Part shown: positions 1 through 11,863 of the stretch, piece after piece
Layout of the letters: each line of letters starts with the position of its first letter
How positions within the stretch are numbered: position 1 is the first letter of the stretch
DNA from: Thiocapsa rosea
Lineage (GTDB): Bacteria; Pseudomonadota; Gammaproteobacteria; Chromatiales; Chromatiaceae
Assembly: GCF_003634315.1 (NCBI RefSeq)
Contig: NZ_RBXL01000001.1
Location: forward strand, 1,596,501 to 1,660,500
Direction of reading: 5' to 3'
DNA length: 64,000 nucleotides
The notes under the pieces: generated by a model
What the model saw: only the letters and a program-made list of their open reading frames with translations
The model's database searches: none
Told to the model about the DNA's origin: nothing
Made by a program: the position numbers and the translations under genes

Positions 1-2876
<2,876 letters not shown>

Positions 2877-3028
2877 TCACGCCTTTTTTGGAAGCATGGT
2901 GCGCCCCGCTGTCGGTGAGGTGGACGCCGGGGCAAGGCTGCTGCCTGAACACCCCCATTATACGGGAACGGGCGCCGAAGCGCCTTAAGGGCGGCGGGTG
3001 CGGATATGGGCAGTGGACGGTGAGGCCG

Positions 3029-4165
3029 TCAAACCGAGGACAACCTCGTCGGGGTAAGATCGACGATCGCAGGTGGGGTGAGGACGCCATGTTCCACGTG
3101 GAACATGGCGTCCGGCATCGTGGATCCATCGGCGATGCCCCCGGACTCGGCGCTCAAGCGTGCGATGAACAGCTGTGCGACCGACTCTCCGAGCACCCGC
3201 CAGAGTCGATCAGCGGTGCCTTTGTCGAGCTCGGCATCGACGTCGTCGAGGAGCCAGAGCGACGGCGCGAGCCCGGTCATTCGGTGAACACGTTCTGCCG
3301 CGAGCTGAAGAAGACAAACGACCACCTTTGCCTGGCCACGGGAGAGCCTCGATGGAGATCCGTCGCGGCCGATCCTGATATCGGCCCGGTGTGCGCCCGC
3401 GAGGGTCTGACCGCGTTGTATCTCCGCGCTCCGCCCCCGCTCCAGGATGTCCAACAAGTCGCTATCCTCCGGCCAACCGCGCTCGAAGAACAAATCGCAC
3501 CCGTCTAGGAACGCAAAGTCGTCTGCGAGCGTTCTGAACTGGGCGCGCCACCGCTCCAGGAAAGCCACGCGTTTGCCTGTTATTTGGCCCGAAAGGTCGA
3601 CGAATGCCGCATCCCAAGTCGACACGCGAGCGCCGCCTTGCCGGAGTGCCGCATTTCGCTGGGCGAGGACACGCCGAAGATCCGCCCGCAGCCGACCAAG
3701 CTGATGTTCCACGTGGAACACATTCCAGTCCAAAAGCCCGCGTCTGAGTGTCGGCTCCCCCTCCAACAGAATCTGAGGATTCTCCCCGACAAGCTTGACC
3801 CGCAGGGGGCTGTCGCTCGGTGGTAGCGAACCCAACGGGACACTGTTATACCGTCTCAGACTTCCCCGACCGCTTCGCTCAAAGACCAAAATCGAGTCGC
3901 TCGACGAATCCACCTCCCGAAACCGCCCTTCGATCAGCGTTCGACGCTCACCGTCGGTCGTGAGGGAACCCGCCTTGCGTCCACGAAAACTCCGGCCTCG
4001 AGCCAAAAGATAAACCGCTTCAAGCAGCGTTGTCTTTCCCGCACCGTTGTCCCCGGTCAAGAGGATCCGTTGCGACTTCTCCCGCAGGTCCAGATCCACG
4101 CTCCGGAGGTTTCTTAGATTCCTGATCCGCAGCGTCAAAAGCCGCGGACCTGTCAAACCGTCCAT
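3029..4165 (-). CDS. recF: DNA replication and repair protein RecF
   Basis: SMC-like ATPase that helps load RecA at single-strand gaps with RecO and RecR. The 378-residue protein has a Walker A motif GDNGAGKTT (about 38-46), an ABC-type signature LSRGQAK (about 280) and a Walker B motif LLDDVDAELD (about 311). It starts 12 bp downstream of dnaN's stop, so it is probably co-transcribed with dnaN. Two perfect 16-bp parS palindromes lie in the coding sequence and are both read as F-H-V-E-H. The second is close to the C-terminus, in a tail (DAMFHVEHGVL onward) beyond the conserved domain, which suggests the protein tolerates the centromere sites at variable positions. Confidence 0.96.
   Translation of the reverse strand: MDGLTGPRLLTLRIRNLRNLRSVDLDLREKSQRILLTGDNGAGKTTLLEAVYLLARGRSFRGRKAGSLTTDGERRTLIEGRFREVDSSSDSILVFERSGRGSLRRYNSVPLGSLPPSDSPLRVKLVGENPQILLEGEPTLRRGLLDWNVFHVEHQLGRLRADLRRVLAQRNAALRQGGARVSTWDAAFVDLSGQITGKRVAFLERWRAQFRTLADDFAFLDGCDLFFERGWPEDSDLLDILERGRSAEIQRGQTLAGAHRADIRIGRDGSPSRLSRGQAKVVVCLLQLAAERVHRMTGLAPSLWLLDDVDAELDKGTADRLWRVLGESVAQLFIARLSAESGGIADGSTMPDAMFHVEHGVLTPPAIVDLTPTRLSSV
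3090..3105. other. parS centromere site 1
   Basis: The sequence TGTTCCACGTGGAACA is a perfect palindrome and matches the bacterial parS consensus TGTTNCACGTGNAACA bound by ParB/Spo0J. It lies inside the 3' end of recF, near the replication origin, where chromosomal parS sites usually cluster. ParB binding is inferred from the sequence match. Confidence 0.9.
3705..3720. other. parS centromere site 2
   Basis: A second perfect copy of TGTTCCACGTGGAACA, 615 bp from the first and also inside recF. It is read in the same translation frame as site 1, giving F-H-V-E-H. Two identical 16-bp palindromes within one gene cannot be due to chance and support an origin-proximal ParB loading zone. Confidence 0.9.
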
Positions 4166-4177
4166 GAACTCCGCAGA

Positions 4178-5278
4178 TCACAACCGCATCGGCATGACGA
4201 CATAGGTTTCGTCCTCCGCCGCGAGACCACGCCAAACAGAGCTGCTCCCCGCATCGCTGAATCGAACCTCGATCTCCGTGCCCTCGACCGCACCCAAGAC
4301 ATCGGACAAATAGGCAACATTGAAACCGATCGCGACGGGCTCGCCGCTGTAGTCGAGCTCGATCTCCTCCTCCGCCTCCTCCTGCTCGGGATTGTGAGCC
4401 TGCAGCCGTAGGACGCCCTCCTCGAACGCCAAACGAACGCCACGATATTTCTCGTTCGACAGAATCGAGGTCCGTGCCAAGGCGCGCTTCAAGGCATCGT
4501 TACTCACCCTGGCCACCTTTCCGAGCTCGCGCGGGATAACCCGATCGTATTCCGGATAACGTCCGTCGACCAACTTGGAAGTCATGATCATGCCCCCGAC
4601 CGCAATCCGAATGCTCCTCGAACCGACCGAAACCGTCACTTCCTCGTCGGTGGATGCCAATTGTCGCCGAAGCTCGAGGATTGTCTTGCTCGGTACGATG
4701 ACCTGGACGCGTTCCGGCACATCCAAATCCAGGGTCCGATGAAATTTCGCCAATCGATGCCCGTCGGTGCCGACGGCCGTGATCCCGGTGCGTTCCCACT
4801 CGAGCAGTAGACCGTTCAGGTAATAGCGCACGTCCTGTTGGGCCATCGCGAACGAGGTTTTATCGAGAATCTGACGCAGGACGCCCTCCGGAACCTTCAC
4901 CTCCACACCATCGATGTCGGCATCCATCAGCGGGAAGTCCGCCGCGGGCAAAGCACCGAGGGTAAACCGACCGCGTCCCGCAGTGACCAGGCAACGCTCG
5001 TTGTTCAGTCGAAACCGAATCTCCGTCCCTTCAGCCAGATTCCGGCAAATATCCATCAGCTTTCTAGCCGGAAGCGTGGTCTCACCCACCCCCGGCACCG
5101 TGGCGGTACAGCTCGTCCTCACCTCGACCTCTAAATCCGTTCCGCAAATATCGAGGCGGTCTTCGCGAGCGGACAACAAGAGGTTCCCGAGGATCGGGAG
5201 CGTTTGGCGTCGTTCCACCACACCGACGACTTTACTGAGCACAGGCAACAAGCGTTCACGGCTGACGACAAGCTCCAT
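4178..5278 (-). CDS. dnaN: DNA polymerase III beta sliding clamp
   Basis: Processivity clamp of the replicative polymerase. At 366 residues it has the normal length for a three-domain clamp and ends in the conserved VVMPMRL tail. The N-terminus (MELVVSRERLLPVLSKV) is typical. A Shine-Dalgarno-like taggag lies 7 bases upstream of the ATG. The gene sits between dnaA and recF in the standard order, with an AT-rich leader of about 190 bp separating it from dnaA. Confidence 0.97.
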   Translation of the reverse strand: MELVVSRERLLPVLSKVVGVVERRQTLPILGNLLLSAREDRLDICGTDLEVEVRTSCTATVPGVGETTLPARKLMDICRNLAEGTEIRFRLNNERCLVTAGRGRFTLGALPAADFPLMDADIDGVEVKVPEGVLRQILDKTSFAMAQQDVRYYLNGLLLEWERTGITAVGTDGHRLAKFHRTLDLDVPERVQVIVPSKTILELRRQLASTDEEVTVSVGSRSIRIAVGGMIMTSKLVDGRYPEYDRVIPRELGKVARVSNDALKRALARTSILSNEKYRGVRLAFEEGVLRLQAHNPEQEEAEEEIELDYSGEPVAIGFNVAYLSDVLGAVEGTEIEVRFSDAGSSSVWRGLAAEDETYVVMPMRL

Positions 5279-5469
5279 CGTGATCTCCTAAAACTTAAGT
5301 AATTTAAAAAACCTGTAGTAATAAGGGCTGTGCATGAGTGCAGGAGCGCCCACAACTGACCTTGGATCAGCGACATCGGCGTGCTCGACCGAAGACACAA
5401 CCTCTGGGCAGTCTGTGTATAAGTTTCGACTCAAACCGCCTTCGATTTCTGTCAACACGCTATCCACAG
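5279..5469. other. dnaA-dnaN intergenic region, candidate oriC/DnaA-box region
   Basis: The 191-bp gap holds an AT-rich tract (about 5287-5326), unusual in this GC-rich window, and two DnaA-box-like 9-mers: TGTGTATAA (5414-5422, reverse of TTATACACA) and CTATCCACA (5460-5468, one mismatch from TTATCCACA). It also carries the dnaN promoter region. An AT-rich unwinding tract flanked by DnaA boxes beside dnaA is the usual bacterial origin layout. The number of strong boxes is small, so the alternative is that the origin lies between dnaA and rpmH. Confidence 0.5.
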
Positions 5470-6813
5470 CTATGAGGTCAGAGTTCTCAACAGGTTCTTG
5501 TAGTCCTCTTCGATCGATGCGTCGCTGTCGCGAAGATTCTTGATCGTCCGGGTCGCGTGCAGGACGGTCGTATGATCACGTCCTCCGAAGGCCCGTCCGA
5601 TCTCGGGTAGACTGTGCTTCGTCAGCTCCTTTGCGAGCGCCATGGCGACCTGACGCGGGCGAGCGATCGAGCGACTGCGTTTCGCCGAGATCATGTCGGA
5701 GGTTCTGAGCTTGTAGTACTCGGCCACGGTCTTCTGGATATTCTCGATACTGACCTGTTTGTCCTGTGCGGCCAGCATGTCCCGAAGCGCATGTTTTGCC
5801 AGCTCCATGCTGATGGGTTTGCCGGTGAACTGAGCGTTGGCAACCAGACGTCGGAGCGCCCCTTCGAGCTCGCGAATGTTCGAGCGAATCCGCCGCCCGA
5901 CGAAAAAGGCGACATCCTCCGGCAGATCCACACCCCAGAGGCTCGCTTTGCTGTGCAGAATCGCGACACTGGTTTCGAGGTCCGGCGGCTCGATGGAAAC
6001 CGTCAGTCCCCAACCGAAACGGGATTTAAGCCGCTCTTCAAGGCCTACGACCTCCTTCGGAAAACGGTCGCTGGAGAGGACAATCTGTTGGCGGGACTCG
6101 AACAGTGCGTTGAAGGTGTGAAAAAACTCCTCCTGTGATCGCTCCTTCCCCGCAAAGAACTGAACATCGTCGATCAGCAGGGCGTTGACCGAGCGATAGG
6201 TCTTCTTGAACTCGTCGATTCGGTTGTGCTGAAGCGCCTTGATCATCTCGGCCACGAACCGCTCCGAGTGCAGATAAACGACCCGAGCGTTCGGGTTGGT
6301 CGCGAGGACGATGTTGCCGACGGCATGCATCAGATGTGTTTTGCCGAGCCCAACGCCGCCGTAGATGAAAAGCGGGTTGTATGCGGTACCCGGATTCTGT
6401 CCGATCTGGATCGATGCCGCCCGGGCGAGCTGGTTGGATTTACCCTCGACGAAGCTGTCGAACGTGAAATCCGCGTTCAAATTGGCACTCGCCCGCCGCG
6501 CGGCCAACTCACCGTCTGCATCCACGGGAACGGCGGCGGTGGAGATCTGGGCCGGCGTGCCATTCGAGGTGGAGTCTAAACCCCCGACCTCGAAGCTCAG
6601 CCTCGCGATCGCACCGTCGCTGTAGGCACGGCACAGGTCAAGCAGCCGCCCCTCGTAATGCTGGCGCGTCCAATCCAAGACGAACCGGTTCGGCGCGAAC
6701 AACCGCAACCGACCCTCGTCCACCCGCGCCTGCAACGGCAGGATCCAGGTGTTGAACTCAGCCGAGGTCAACTCTCCTTTCAGTTGTCTGACACACTGTT
6801 CCCATACTCCCAC
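5470..6813 (-). CDS. dnaA: chromosomal replication initiator DnaA
   Basis: ATP-dependent initiator that binds DnaA boxes and melts oriC. I choose the GTG at 6811-6813, giving [15 protein letters not shown]... and 447 residues, because it is preceded by a GGGAG ribosome site and matches the family N-terminus. The open frame continues upstream to 7143, but that part has no DnaA similarity. The AAA+ core has Walker [10 protein letters not shown] and Walker B LLIDDVQF. The C-terminal DNA-binding signature [16 protein letters not shown] is intact. The gene is divergent from rpmH and first in the leftward replication cluster. Confidence 0.96.
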   Translation of the reverse strand: MGVWEQCVRQLKGELTSAEFNTWILPLQARVDEGRLRLFAPNRFVLDWTRQHYEGRLLDLCRAYSDGAIARLSFEVGGLDSTSNGTPAQISTAAVPVDADGELAARRASANLNADFTFDSFVEGKSNQLARAASIQIGQNPGTAYNPLFIYGGVGLGKTHLMHAVGNIVLATNPNARVVYLHSERFVAEMIKALQHNRIDEFKKTYRSVNALLIDDVQFFAGKERSQEEFFHTFNALFESRQQIVLSSDRFPKEVVGLEERLKSRFGWGLTVSIEPPDLETSVAILHSKASLWGVDLPEDVAFFVGRRIRSNIRELEGALRRLVANAQFTGKPISMELAKHALRDMLAAQDKQVSIENIQKTVAEYYKLRTSDMISAKRSRSIARPRQVAMALAKELTKHSLPEIGRAFGGRDHTTVLHATRTIKNLRDSDASIEEDYKNLLRTLTS

Positions 6814-7095
6814 GGTGGACTCCCAAAAACCCGCTTGCTGTTGTCGAGCAGGACCGTCGATCGCTCCGGCGCTCCTGATGGCTCGGCCGATCGGTCCGGA
6901 GGTTTCCCTCGCTGACCTCTCCCCGATCCGGTGTTGCGGCAGTCTAGCCTCCCGGACGAGACTTATCCACAACCGGTCGCCCAGAGCCCGAACCCTATCG
7001 GCATTGACTTTCAGGCGGAAATTGCTTATGTTTCCGCGCCTTTTAAGGCGGGGCTCAGCCGAGTCCCGGACGACGCGACTTCCGGAGCACCGAGC
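6814..7095. promoter_or_regulatory. dnaA-rpmH divergent promoter region with perfect DnaA box
   Basis: The region between the divergent dnaA and rpmH genes holds one perfect DnaA box, TTATCCACA, at 6963-6971. In related bacteria such a box serves dnaA autoregulation or is part of oriC. The rest contains the two opposing promoters, which I could not place with confidence. Confidence 0.5.
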
Positions 7096-7230
7096 ATGAA
7101 ACGCACCTTCCAACCCAGCCGCATCAAGCGCGCGCGGACCCATGGTTTTCGCGCGCGCAGCGCGACCAAAAACGGCCGAAAGGTCCTCAATGCCCGCCGC
7201 GCCAAGGGTCGCGTGCGCCTGATCCCCTGA
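7096..7230 (+). CDS. rpmH: 50S ribosomal protein L34
   Basis: A 44-residue, very basic protein with the invariant start [22 protein letters not shown] and RAKGRVRL near the end, which is complete L34. It is the first gene of the rightward rpmH-rnpA-yidD-yidC-mnmE cluster. Its TGA stop shares bases with the proposed CTG start of rnpA. Confidence 0.97.
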   Translation: MKRTFQPSRIKRARTHGFRARSATKNGRKVLNARRAKGRVRLIP

Positions 7231-7625
7231 ACCGCGCGGAGGATCGCGCCGAGCCGCCCGCGGAGCCGGATCAGACCTTTCCGCGGACCTGTCGACTCAC
7301 CCTTTCCCGACAGTTTCGTGACGTCTTTGCCGAACCGCGGCGCCGCGGCGGCGCCGGCTTCCTCGTGCTGTACCGCGAGAATCAATTGGAGCATCCACGA
7401 CTCGGGCTCGCGATCGCGAAGAAGTGCGCGCGCCGCGCCGTCGACCGAGCCCGTTTGAAACGGATCGTTCGCGAAAGCTTCCGGCTCAATCGCTCGCGCC
7501 TCGGCGGCTGGGATATCGTTGTGCTGTGCGCGTCCGGCGCGCCGGCCATGCCGAATCAGCGCTTGTTCGCCACCCTCGCCCGCGCCTGGGATACCATCGA
7601 GAAACAACCATGCGTCGAATCTTGA
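7227..7625 (+). CDS. rnpA: ribonuclease P protein component
   Basis: Protein subunit of RNase P, which with the M1 RNA trims tRNA 5' ends. The family core is clear: [12 protein letters not shown], then [13 protein letters not shown] and the RNR-like block [15 protein letters not shown]. The nearest conventional start is a GTG at 7365, but that would remove the conserved RQFRDVF segment. Reading upstream in frame there is no ATG, GTG or TTG back through rpmH. The only initiator-like codon is CTG at 7227-7229, overlapping the rpmH stop as CTGA and giving [15 protein letters not shown] therefore propose a CTG start, with an N-terminus of 15-20 residues before the conserved part. The product is certain; the start is inferred. 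Confidence 0.85.
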   Translation: MNRAEDRAEPPAEPDQTFPRTCRLTLSRQFRDVFAEPRRRGGAGFLVLYRENQLEHPRLGLAIAKKCARRAVDRARLKRIVRESFRLNRSRLGGWDIVVLCASGAPAMPNQRLFATLARAWDTIEKQPCVES

Positions 7626-7846
7626 TCGTCCTGATCCGCGCCTATCAGTACGGCATCAGTCCGCTCCTCGGGCCGCATTGCCGATTCCATCCCTCCTGCT
7701 CGCACTACGCCGTCGAGGCGATCGAGCGCCACGGATTCCTGCACGGCGGCTACCTGGCGATGCGCCGGGTGTCCCGCTGCCACCCCTGGCACGAAGGCGG
7801 CTTCGATCCAGTTCCAACCGAAAGGCAGACCAGTTCTCATGGATAA
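7610..7846 (+). CDS. yidD: membrane protein insertion efficiency factor YidD
   Basis: Small membrane-associated protein of 78 residues that assists YidC. It shows the family block [23 protein letters not shown], with three of the conserved cysteines, then [14 protein letters not shown]. The start ATG overlaps the end of rnpA by 16 bases and its stop overlaps the yidC start by 8 bases, so the cluster is translationally coupled. Confidence 0.95.
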   Translation: MRRILIVLIRAYQYGISPLLGPHCRFHPSCSHYAVEAIERHGFLHGGYLAMRRVSRCHPWHEGGFDPVPTERQTSSHG

Positions 7847-9521
7847 CCAGCGTTTAATCCTGTTTTTCGCCCTGGCCGCCGTAGTGTTTCTCATCTACTC
7901 GGCCTGGATGGAAGACTACGGGCGCCCGGCTCAGCCGCAGGTGGCGCAGGAGCGCGGTCTGACGGTCGATGCATCCGCCCCCTCCTCCGCGGCGCCGGAT
8001 GTCCCGCAGGTCGCGACGACCCCCGATGCCATTACCGCCGGCATGTCTGCCGCCGAAGCGTCGACGTCACCGACCGAGATCCCGGTCCGGGTCGAGACCG
8101 ACGTCTTCCACATCGAGATCTCCCCGCGCGGTGGAACCCTCTCCGCGGCCTGGTTGTTGGATTACGCGACCGTCGCGGAGCGTCCGGACGAACCCTTCCA
8201 GTTGCTCAAGCCCGTTCCCCCGAACATGTTTATTGCCCAGTCGGGGCTGCTGGGCGAAGACCCCTCATTGCTGCCGACACATGAGGCGATCTTCGAGGCC
8301 ACTCAGTCCGTCTATCGGCTCGGGCCGGACGAGAAGACCCTCGATGTCGAATTGGTTTGGGTCAGCGACACCGGCATCGAGGTCCGCAAACGCTACAGCT
8401 TCGAGCGCGGCAGCTATGTCGTGCGCACCAGCCAGTCGATCACCAACACGACCGACGCGCCTCTCGTCGCGCGCCAGTACAACCAGCTCCAGCGCACGGA
8501 TCTCTACGATCCGAACGAATCGCGCTTCATCCACACCTTCACCGGTGCCGTCTATTACAGCCCGGAGGACAAGTACAAGAAGGTGTCGTTCGACGACATG
8601 CGCAAAGGCAAGCTCGACCGGAGTGTCGCCGACGGCTGGATCGCCATGATGCAGCACTACTTCCTGGCGGCTTGGATCCCGCCGGCGGGCGTGCTCGAGA
8701 CCTTTTATACGAACGTCCTCGCCGACTCGCGCTACATCATCGGCAAGTACTCGCCCGCGGTCAGCATCGCGCCCGGCGCAACCCACGTCTTCGAGAACGA
8801 GCTCTTTGTCGGTCCGAAGCTCCAAGACCAGCTTGCGGGCGTGGCTCCGGGGCTGGAGCTGGCGGTCGACTACGGTTGGCTCACCGTCATCGCGCAGCCG
8901 ATCTTCTGGGTGCTCAGCAAGATCTACTGGGTGGTCGGGAATTGGGGTTGGTCGATCATCTTCCTCACGATCCTGATCAAGCTGGCCTTCTACAAACTCT
9001 CCGAGACCAGCTACAAGTCGATGGCCAACATGCGTCAGCTGGCGCCTCGACTGCAGGCATTGAAAGATCGCTACGGCGACGACAAGCAACGCCTGAACCA
9101 GGCCATGATGGAGATGTACAAGACCGAGAAGATCAACCCGCTCGGCGGCTGTCTGCCGATCCTGATCCAGATCCCGGTCTTCATCGCGCTTTACTGGGTC
9201 CTGCTCGAGAGCGTGGAGCTGCGCTATGCGCCCTTCATCCTCTGGCTCGACAATCTCTCGGCGCCCGACCCCTACTTCATCCTGCCGCTGATCATGGGTG
9301 TCTCCATGTTCGTGCAGATGAAGCTGAATCCGCCGCCGCCGGATCCGATGCAGGCGAAGATCATGATGGCCTTGCCGTTCGTCTTCACGGTCTTCTTCGC
9401 CTTCTTCCCGTCGGGCCTGGTGCTCTACTGGACCGTCAACAATCTCCTGTCCATCGCGCAGCAATGGCACATCACCCGCACGATCGAGAAGCAGGCGGCC
9501 GCGGCCAAACGGAAGAAGTAG
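7839..9521 (+). CDS. yidC: membrane protein insertase YidC
   Basis: Inserts proteins into the inner membrane alone or with SecYEG. The 560-residue protein begins with a transmembrane segment (about 5-22) and a variable linker, followed by the large periplasmic domain (about 60-340) of Gram-negative YidC. The conserved C-terminal insertase domain (about 350-545) has several hydrophobic helices and the motif [20 protein letters not shown]. It ends in the basic tail KRKK. Length and order are standard, and it lies 19 bp before mnmE. Confidence 0.97.
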   Translation: MDNQRLILFFALAAVVFLIYSAWMEDYGRPAQPQVAQERGLTVDASAPSSAAPDVPQVATTPDAITAGMSAAEASTSPTEIPVRVETDVFHIEISPRGGTLSAAWLLDYATVAERPDEPFQLLKPVPPNMFIAQSGLLGEDPSLLPTHEAIFEATQSVYRLGPDEKTLDVELVWVSDTGIEVRKRYSFERGSYVVRTSQSITNTTDAPLVARQYNQLQRTDLYDPNESRFIHTFTGAVYYSPEDKYKKVSFDDMRKGKLDRSVADGWIAMMQHYFLAAWIPPAGVLETFYTNVLADSRYIIGKYSPAVSIAPGATHVFENELFVGPKLQDQLAGVAPGLELAVDYGWLTVIAQPIFWVLSKIYWVVGNWGWSIIFLTILIKLAFYKLSETSYKSMANMRQLAPRLQALKDRYGDDKQRLNQAMMEMYKTEKINPLGGCLPILIQIPVFIALYWVLLESVELRYAPFILWLDNLSAPDPYFILPLIMGVSMFVQMKLNPPPPDPMQAKIMMALPFVFTVFFAFFPSGLVLYWTVNNLLSIAQQWHITRTIEKQAAAAKRKK

Positions 9522-9540
9522 ACCCTGTGGGTCGAGCGCA

Positions 9541-10878
9541 ATGGTGACAGACACCATTGCAGCCGTCGCCACCCCGCCCGGATTCGGCGGGGTGGGCATC
9601 GTGCGGGTGAGCGGCAGCGGTGTTTCCCGTATTGCCACCGCCGTGCTCGGCCGGCTTCCTGCTGCGCGATCCGCGAGCTTCGCGACCTTCCGCGATGCTT
9701 CGGGCGCCTTCATCGACCAAGGCATCGTCCTTTACTTTCCCGCACCGGCATCCTTCACCGGCGAGGATGTCCTCGAGCTACAGGGCCACGGCGGCCCGGT
9801 CGTGTTGGATCTTCTGGTCCAGCGCTGCCTCGAACTCGGCGCCCGCCCTGCCCGCCCCGGAGAGTTCTCCGAGCGCGCCTTTCTCAACGGCAAGATCGAT
9901 CTCGCGCAGGCCGAGGCCATCGCGGATCTCATCGAAAGCTCGACCGCGCTCTCCGCCCGGCTCGCCGGACGCAGCCTGCAGGGGGTCTTCTCGCAGAAGA
10001 TCGACGACCTCATCGAGCGCCTCATCCGCATGAGGACCTACATCGAGGCCACGCTCGACTTTCCCGATGAAGAGCTCGATCTCGCTGCCGATCTCGGCGT
10101 CTCCGACGATCTTCGGATCCTCATCGGCCTCACAAGCGAGGTTATGGGTGCCGCGCGTCTGGGGCAGGTCATTCGAGATGGTCTCGCGGTCGTCATCGCC
10201 GGCCCGCCAAACGCTGGAAAATCCAGTTTGCTCAATGCCCTGTCCGGACAGGATGCCGCCATCGTCACCCCGATCCCGGGCACCACGCGCGATCTGCTGA
10301 AGCTCGATATCCAGGTCGACGGATTGCCCATTCGGATCGTCGATACCGCGGGGCTGCGTCACAGCGAAGACCTCGTTGAGCGCGAAGGCGTGCGGCGAGC
10401 GCGTGAGCAAATCGACCAAGCCGACCTGGTCCTCTGGGTCTACGACGCCGCCGAAGGCCCGGATCCGCTGACCCGCGAGAGCCTCCCGGCACGCGTTCCG
10501 GTCACCCGCGTCCGCAACAAGATCGACCTCTACGGCATGCCGCCCGGATCGAGCGAGGTGGAGACGGGCACGGAGATCGCCCTCTCCGCGAAGACCGGAG
10601 AAGGGCTCGACCTCTTGCAGTCCCACCTGAGGGATCGAGCAGGTCTCGGTGCCCTGACCGAAGGCGCCTTCGTTGCGCGGCGACGCCACCTTGATGCCCT
10701 GCATCGCGGCCTCGCTCATTTACGATCGGCCCAAGACGCACTCGCGCAGGCAGCAGGCGCAGAGTTGGTGGCCGAGGATCTGCTTCAGGCCCAGCACGCC
10801 TTCGGCGAGATCACCGGCCGCTTTACCTCGGAAGACCTGCTCGGACGGATCTTCTCGAGCTTCTGTATCGGAAAGTAA
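9541..10878 (+). CDS. mnmE: tRNA modification GTPase MnmE
   Basis: With MnmG it modifies the wobble uridine of certain tRNAs (5-carboxymethylaminomethyl). The protein is 445 residues. It has the N-terminal TrmE fold (AVATPPGFGGVGIVRVSG), the G-domain motifs GPPNAGKSS (about 221), DTAGL (about 268) and NKID (about 325), and the C-terminal CIGK whose cysteine is essential. It closes the ancestral oriC cluster; accessory DNA begins directly after it. Confidence 0.97.
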   Translation: MVTDTIAAVATPPGFGGVGIVRVSGSGVSRIATAVLGRLPAARSASFATFRDASGAFIDQGIVLYFPAPASFTGEDVLELQGHGGPVVLDLLVQRCLELGARPARPGEFSERAFLNGKIDLAQAEAIADLIESSTALSARLAGRSLQGVFSQKIDDLIERLIRMRTYIEATLDFPDEELDLAADLGVSDDLRILIGLTSEVMGAARLGQVIRDGLAVVIAGPPNAGKSSLLNALSGQDAAIVTPIPGTTRDLLKLDIQVDGLPIRIVDTAGLRHSEDLVEREGVRRAREQIDQADLVLWVYDAAEGPDPLTRESLPARVPVTRVRNKIDLYGMPPGSSEVETGTEIALSAKTGEGLDLLQSHLRDRAGLGALTEGAFVARRRHLDALHRGLAHLRSAQDALAQAAGAELVAEDLLQAQHAFGEITGRFTSEDLLGRIFSSFCIGK

Positions 10879-10974
10879 AGCCTGCTCCGCGCGTATTGAC
10901 AGGTTGCTCTGCGCCTGTCAAAACGCGGGTGAAGCCGTGCTCAAAACGCCGGCCACTGCGATGACTTTGCGCCG

Positions 10975-11052
10975 TGGGGTGGACAAGCGCAGCGCAGTCC
11001 ACCAGCGCCGGAGCGGGGTTCGGTGGACTTCGCTCGCGCTCGTCCACCCTAC
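10975..11052. repeat. palindromic GGTGGAC repeat, copy 1
   Basis: Two arms, GGGTGGACAAGCGCAGCGCA... (10977-11003) and its imperfect inverse (11022-11049), are separated by an 18-base loop. The same unit recurs as a perfect 30-bp inverted repeat at 33621-33698. It lies in the 280-bp non-coding gap between mnmE and the first toxin-antitoxin pair and looks like a REP-type dispersed repeat. Confidence 0.75.
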
Positions 11053-11159
11053 CGGCCGGGCTTGGTTTGAAGGAACCGGCGTGCGGGTGCCGCGATCGAA
11101 AACGATCGCGGCCGCGCTCTTTACAGGCTGAACAGTGGAACCCATCGAGGAACCGATTT

Positions 11160-11390
11160 ATGAACATCGAGGCAGACGTCGAAGAAGACGGTACTGTGAC
11201 GATTCAGGTCCCGAGGCGATATCGCGGTAAGCGTATCCGCGTCAGCATCCAAGAAGCCGACGAGCAGGCAGCCTCTGCGCAATGGAGCAAGCTGTCGGAG
11301 GTGTTGGACGGACTCGATCAGCTCGGCACGCACAGCCGCAGCCATCTTCAAATCATCGACGAGCTTAAAAGGTTTCGCGAGGGATCATGA
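11160..11390 (+). CDS. putative antitoxin of a PIN-toxin pair
   Basis: A 76-residue protein, MNIEADVEEDGTVTIQVPRRYRG..., with a basic beta-strand/helix start and an acidic helical tail. No family is recognised with certainty. Its role is inferred from position: it overlaps the following PIN gene by four bases (ATGA), the standard layout of a type II antitoxin-toxin operon. The start ATG follows the repeat-containing gap. Confidence 0.65.
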   Translation: MNIEADVEEDGTVTIQVPRRYRGKRIRVSIQEADEQAASAQWSKLSEVLDGLDQLGTHSRSHLQIIDELKRFREGS

Positions 11391-11863
11391 AACTCGCATA
11401 CGTTGACGCCTGTGTCTGGATCAGCCTGGTCGAGGGGCTCACCACCTATCATCCCAAGATCCGCGCTGCATTGAAGACTCTGGCCTTGGACAATTGGGTC
11501 CTCTGCACATCCGACGCGGTCCGATTGGAAGTGTTGATCGGTCCGTTGCGAAAGAAGCAAGCACCCTTGGCGATGGCCTACCGCGCCATCCTGGAGACCA
11601 CCCCTGTCCTGAAGACACCCAAGTCGGTGTTCACCGATGCCCTATCGATCGCGGAAAGCGAGCGCCTCAAGGCGATGGATGCGGTGCATATCGCGATCGC
11701 AAATCACTATGGCTGCGGCCGATTCGTCACGACCGATCCGCACTTCGTGTCGCTTTCCCTCCTGACACCCCTCTGGATCGACCTGAACAGCACGGATGTC
11801 CCCGAGGACTCCGAGGACTCCGGCGACGAAGCCTCCGGCGCGGACGATGATCGCGCGCGCTGA
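11387..11863 (+). CDS. PIN-domain ribonuclease toxin (VapC-like)
   Basis: Predicted Mg-dependent endoribonuclease toxin. The acidic PIN residues can be seen: the first Asp in YVDACVWISLVEG, Glu in RLEVLIGP, Asp in MDAVHIAIANHYG and the last Asp in VTTDPHFV. The protein is 158 residues, slightly long because of an acidic Glu/Asp/Ser tail (about 128-158). It is translationally coupled to the upstream antitoxin and appears complete, unlike other toxins in the island. Confidence 0.85.
   Translation: MKLAYVDACVWISLVEGLTTYHPKIRAALKTLALDNWVLCTSDAVRLEVLIGPLRKKQAPLAMAYRAILETTPVLKTPKSVFTDALSIAESERLKAMDAVHIAIANHYGCGRFVTTDPHFVSLSLLTPLWIDLNSTDVPEDSEDSGDEASGADDDRAR

Noticed and set aside
6814..7143. N-terminal extension of DnaA up to 7143
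   Set aside because: No DnaA similarity; it overlaps the rpmH start on the other strand and a DnaA box, and a GTG with a good ribosome site gives the normal N-terminus.
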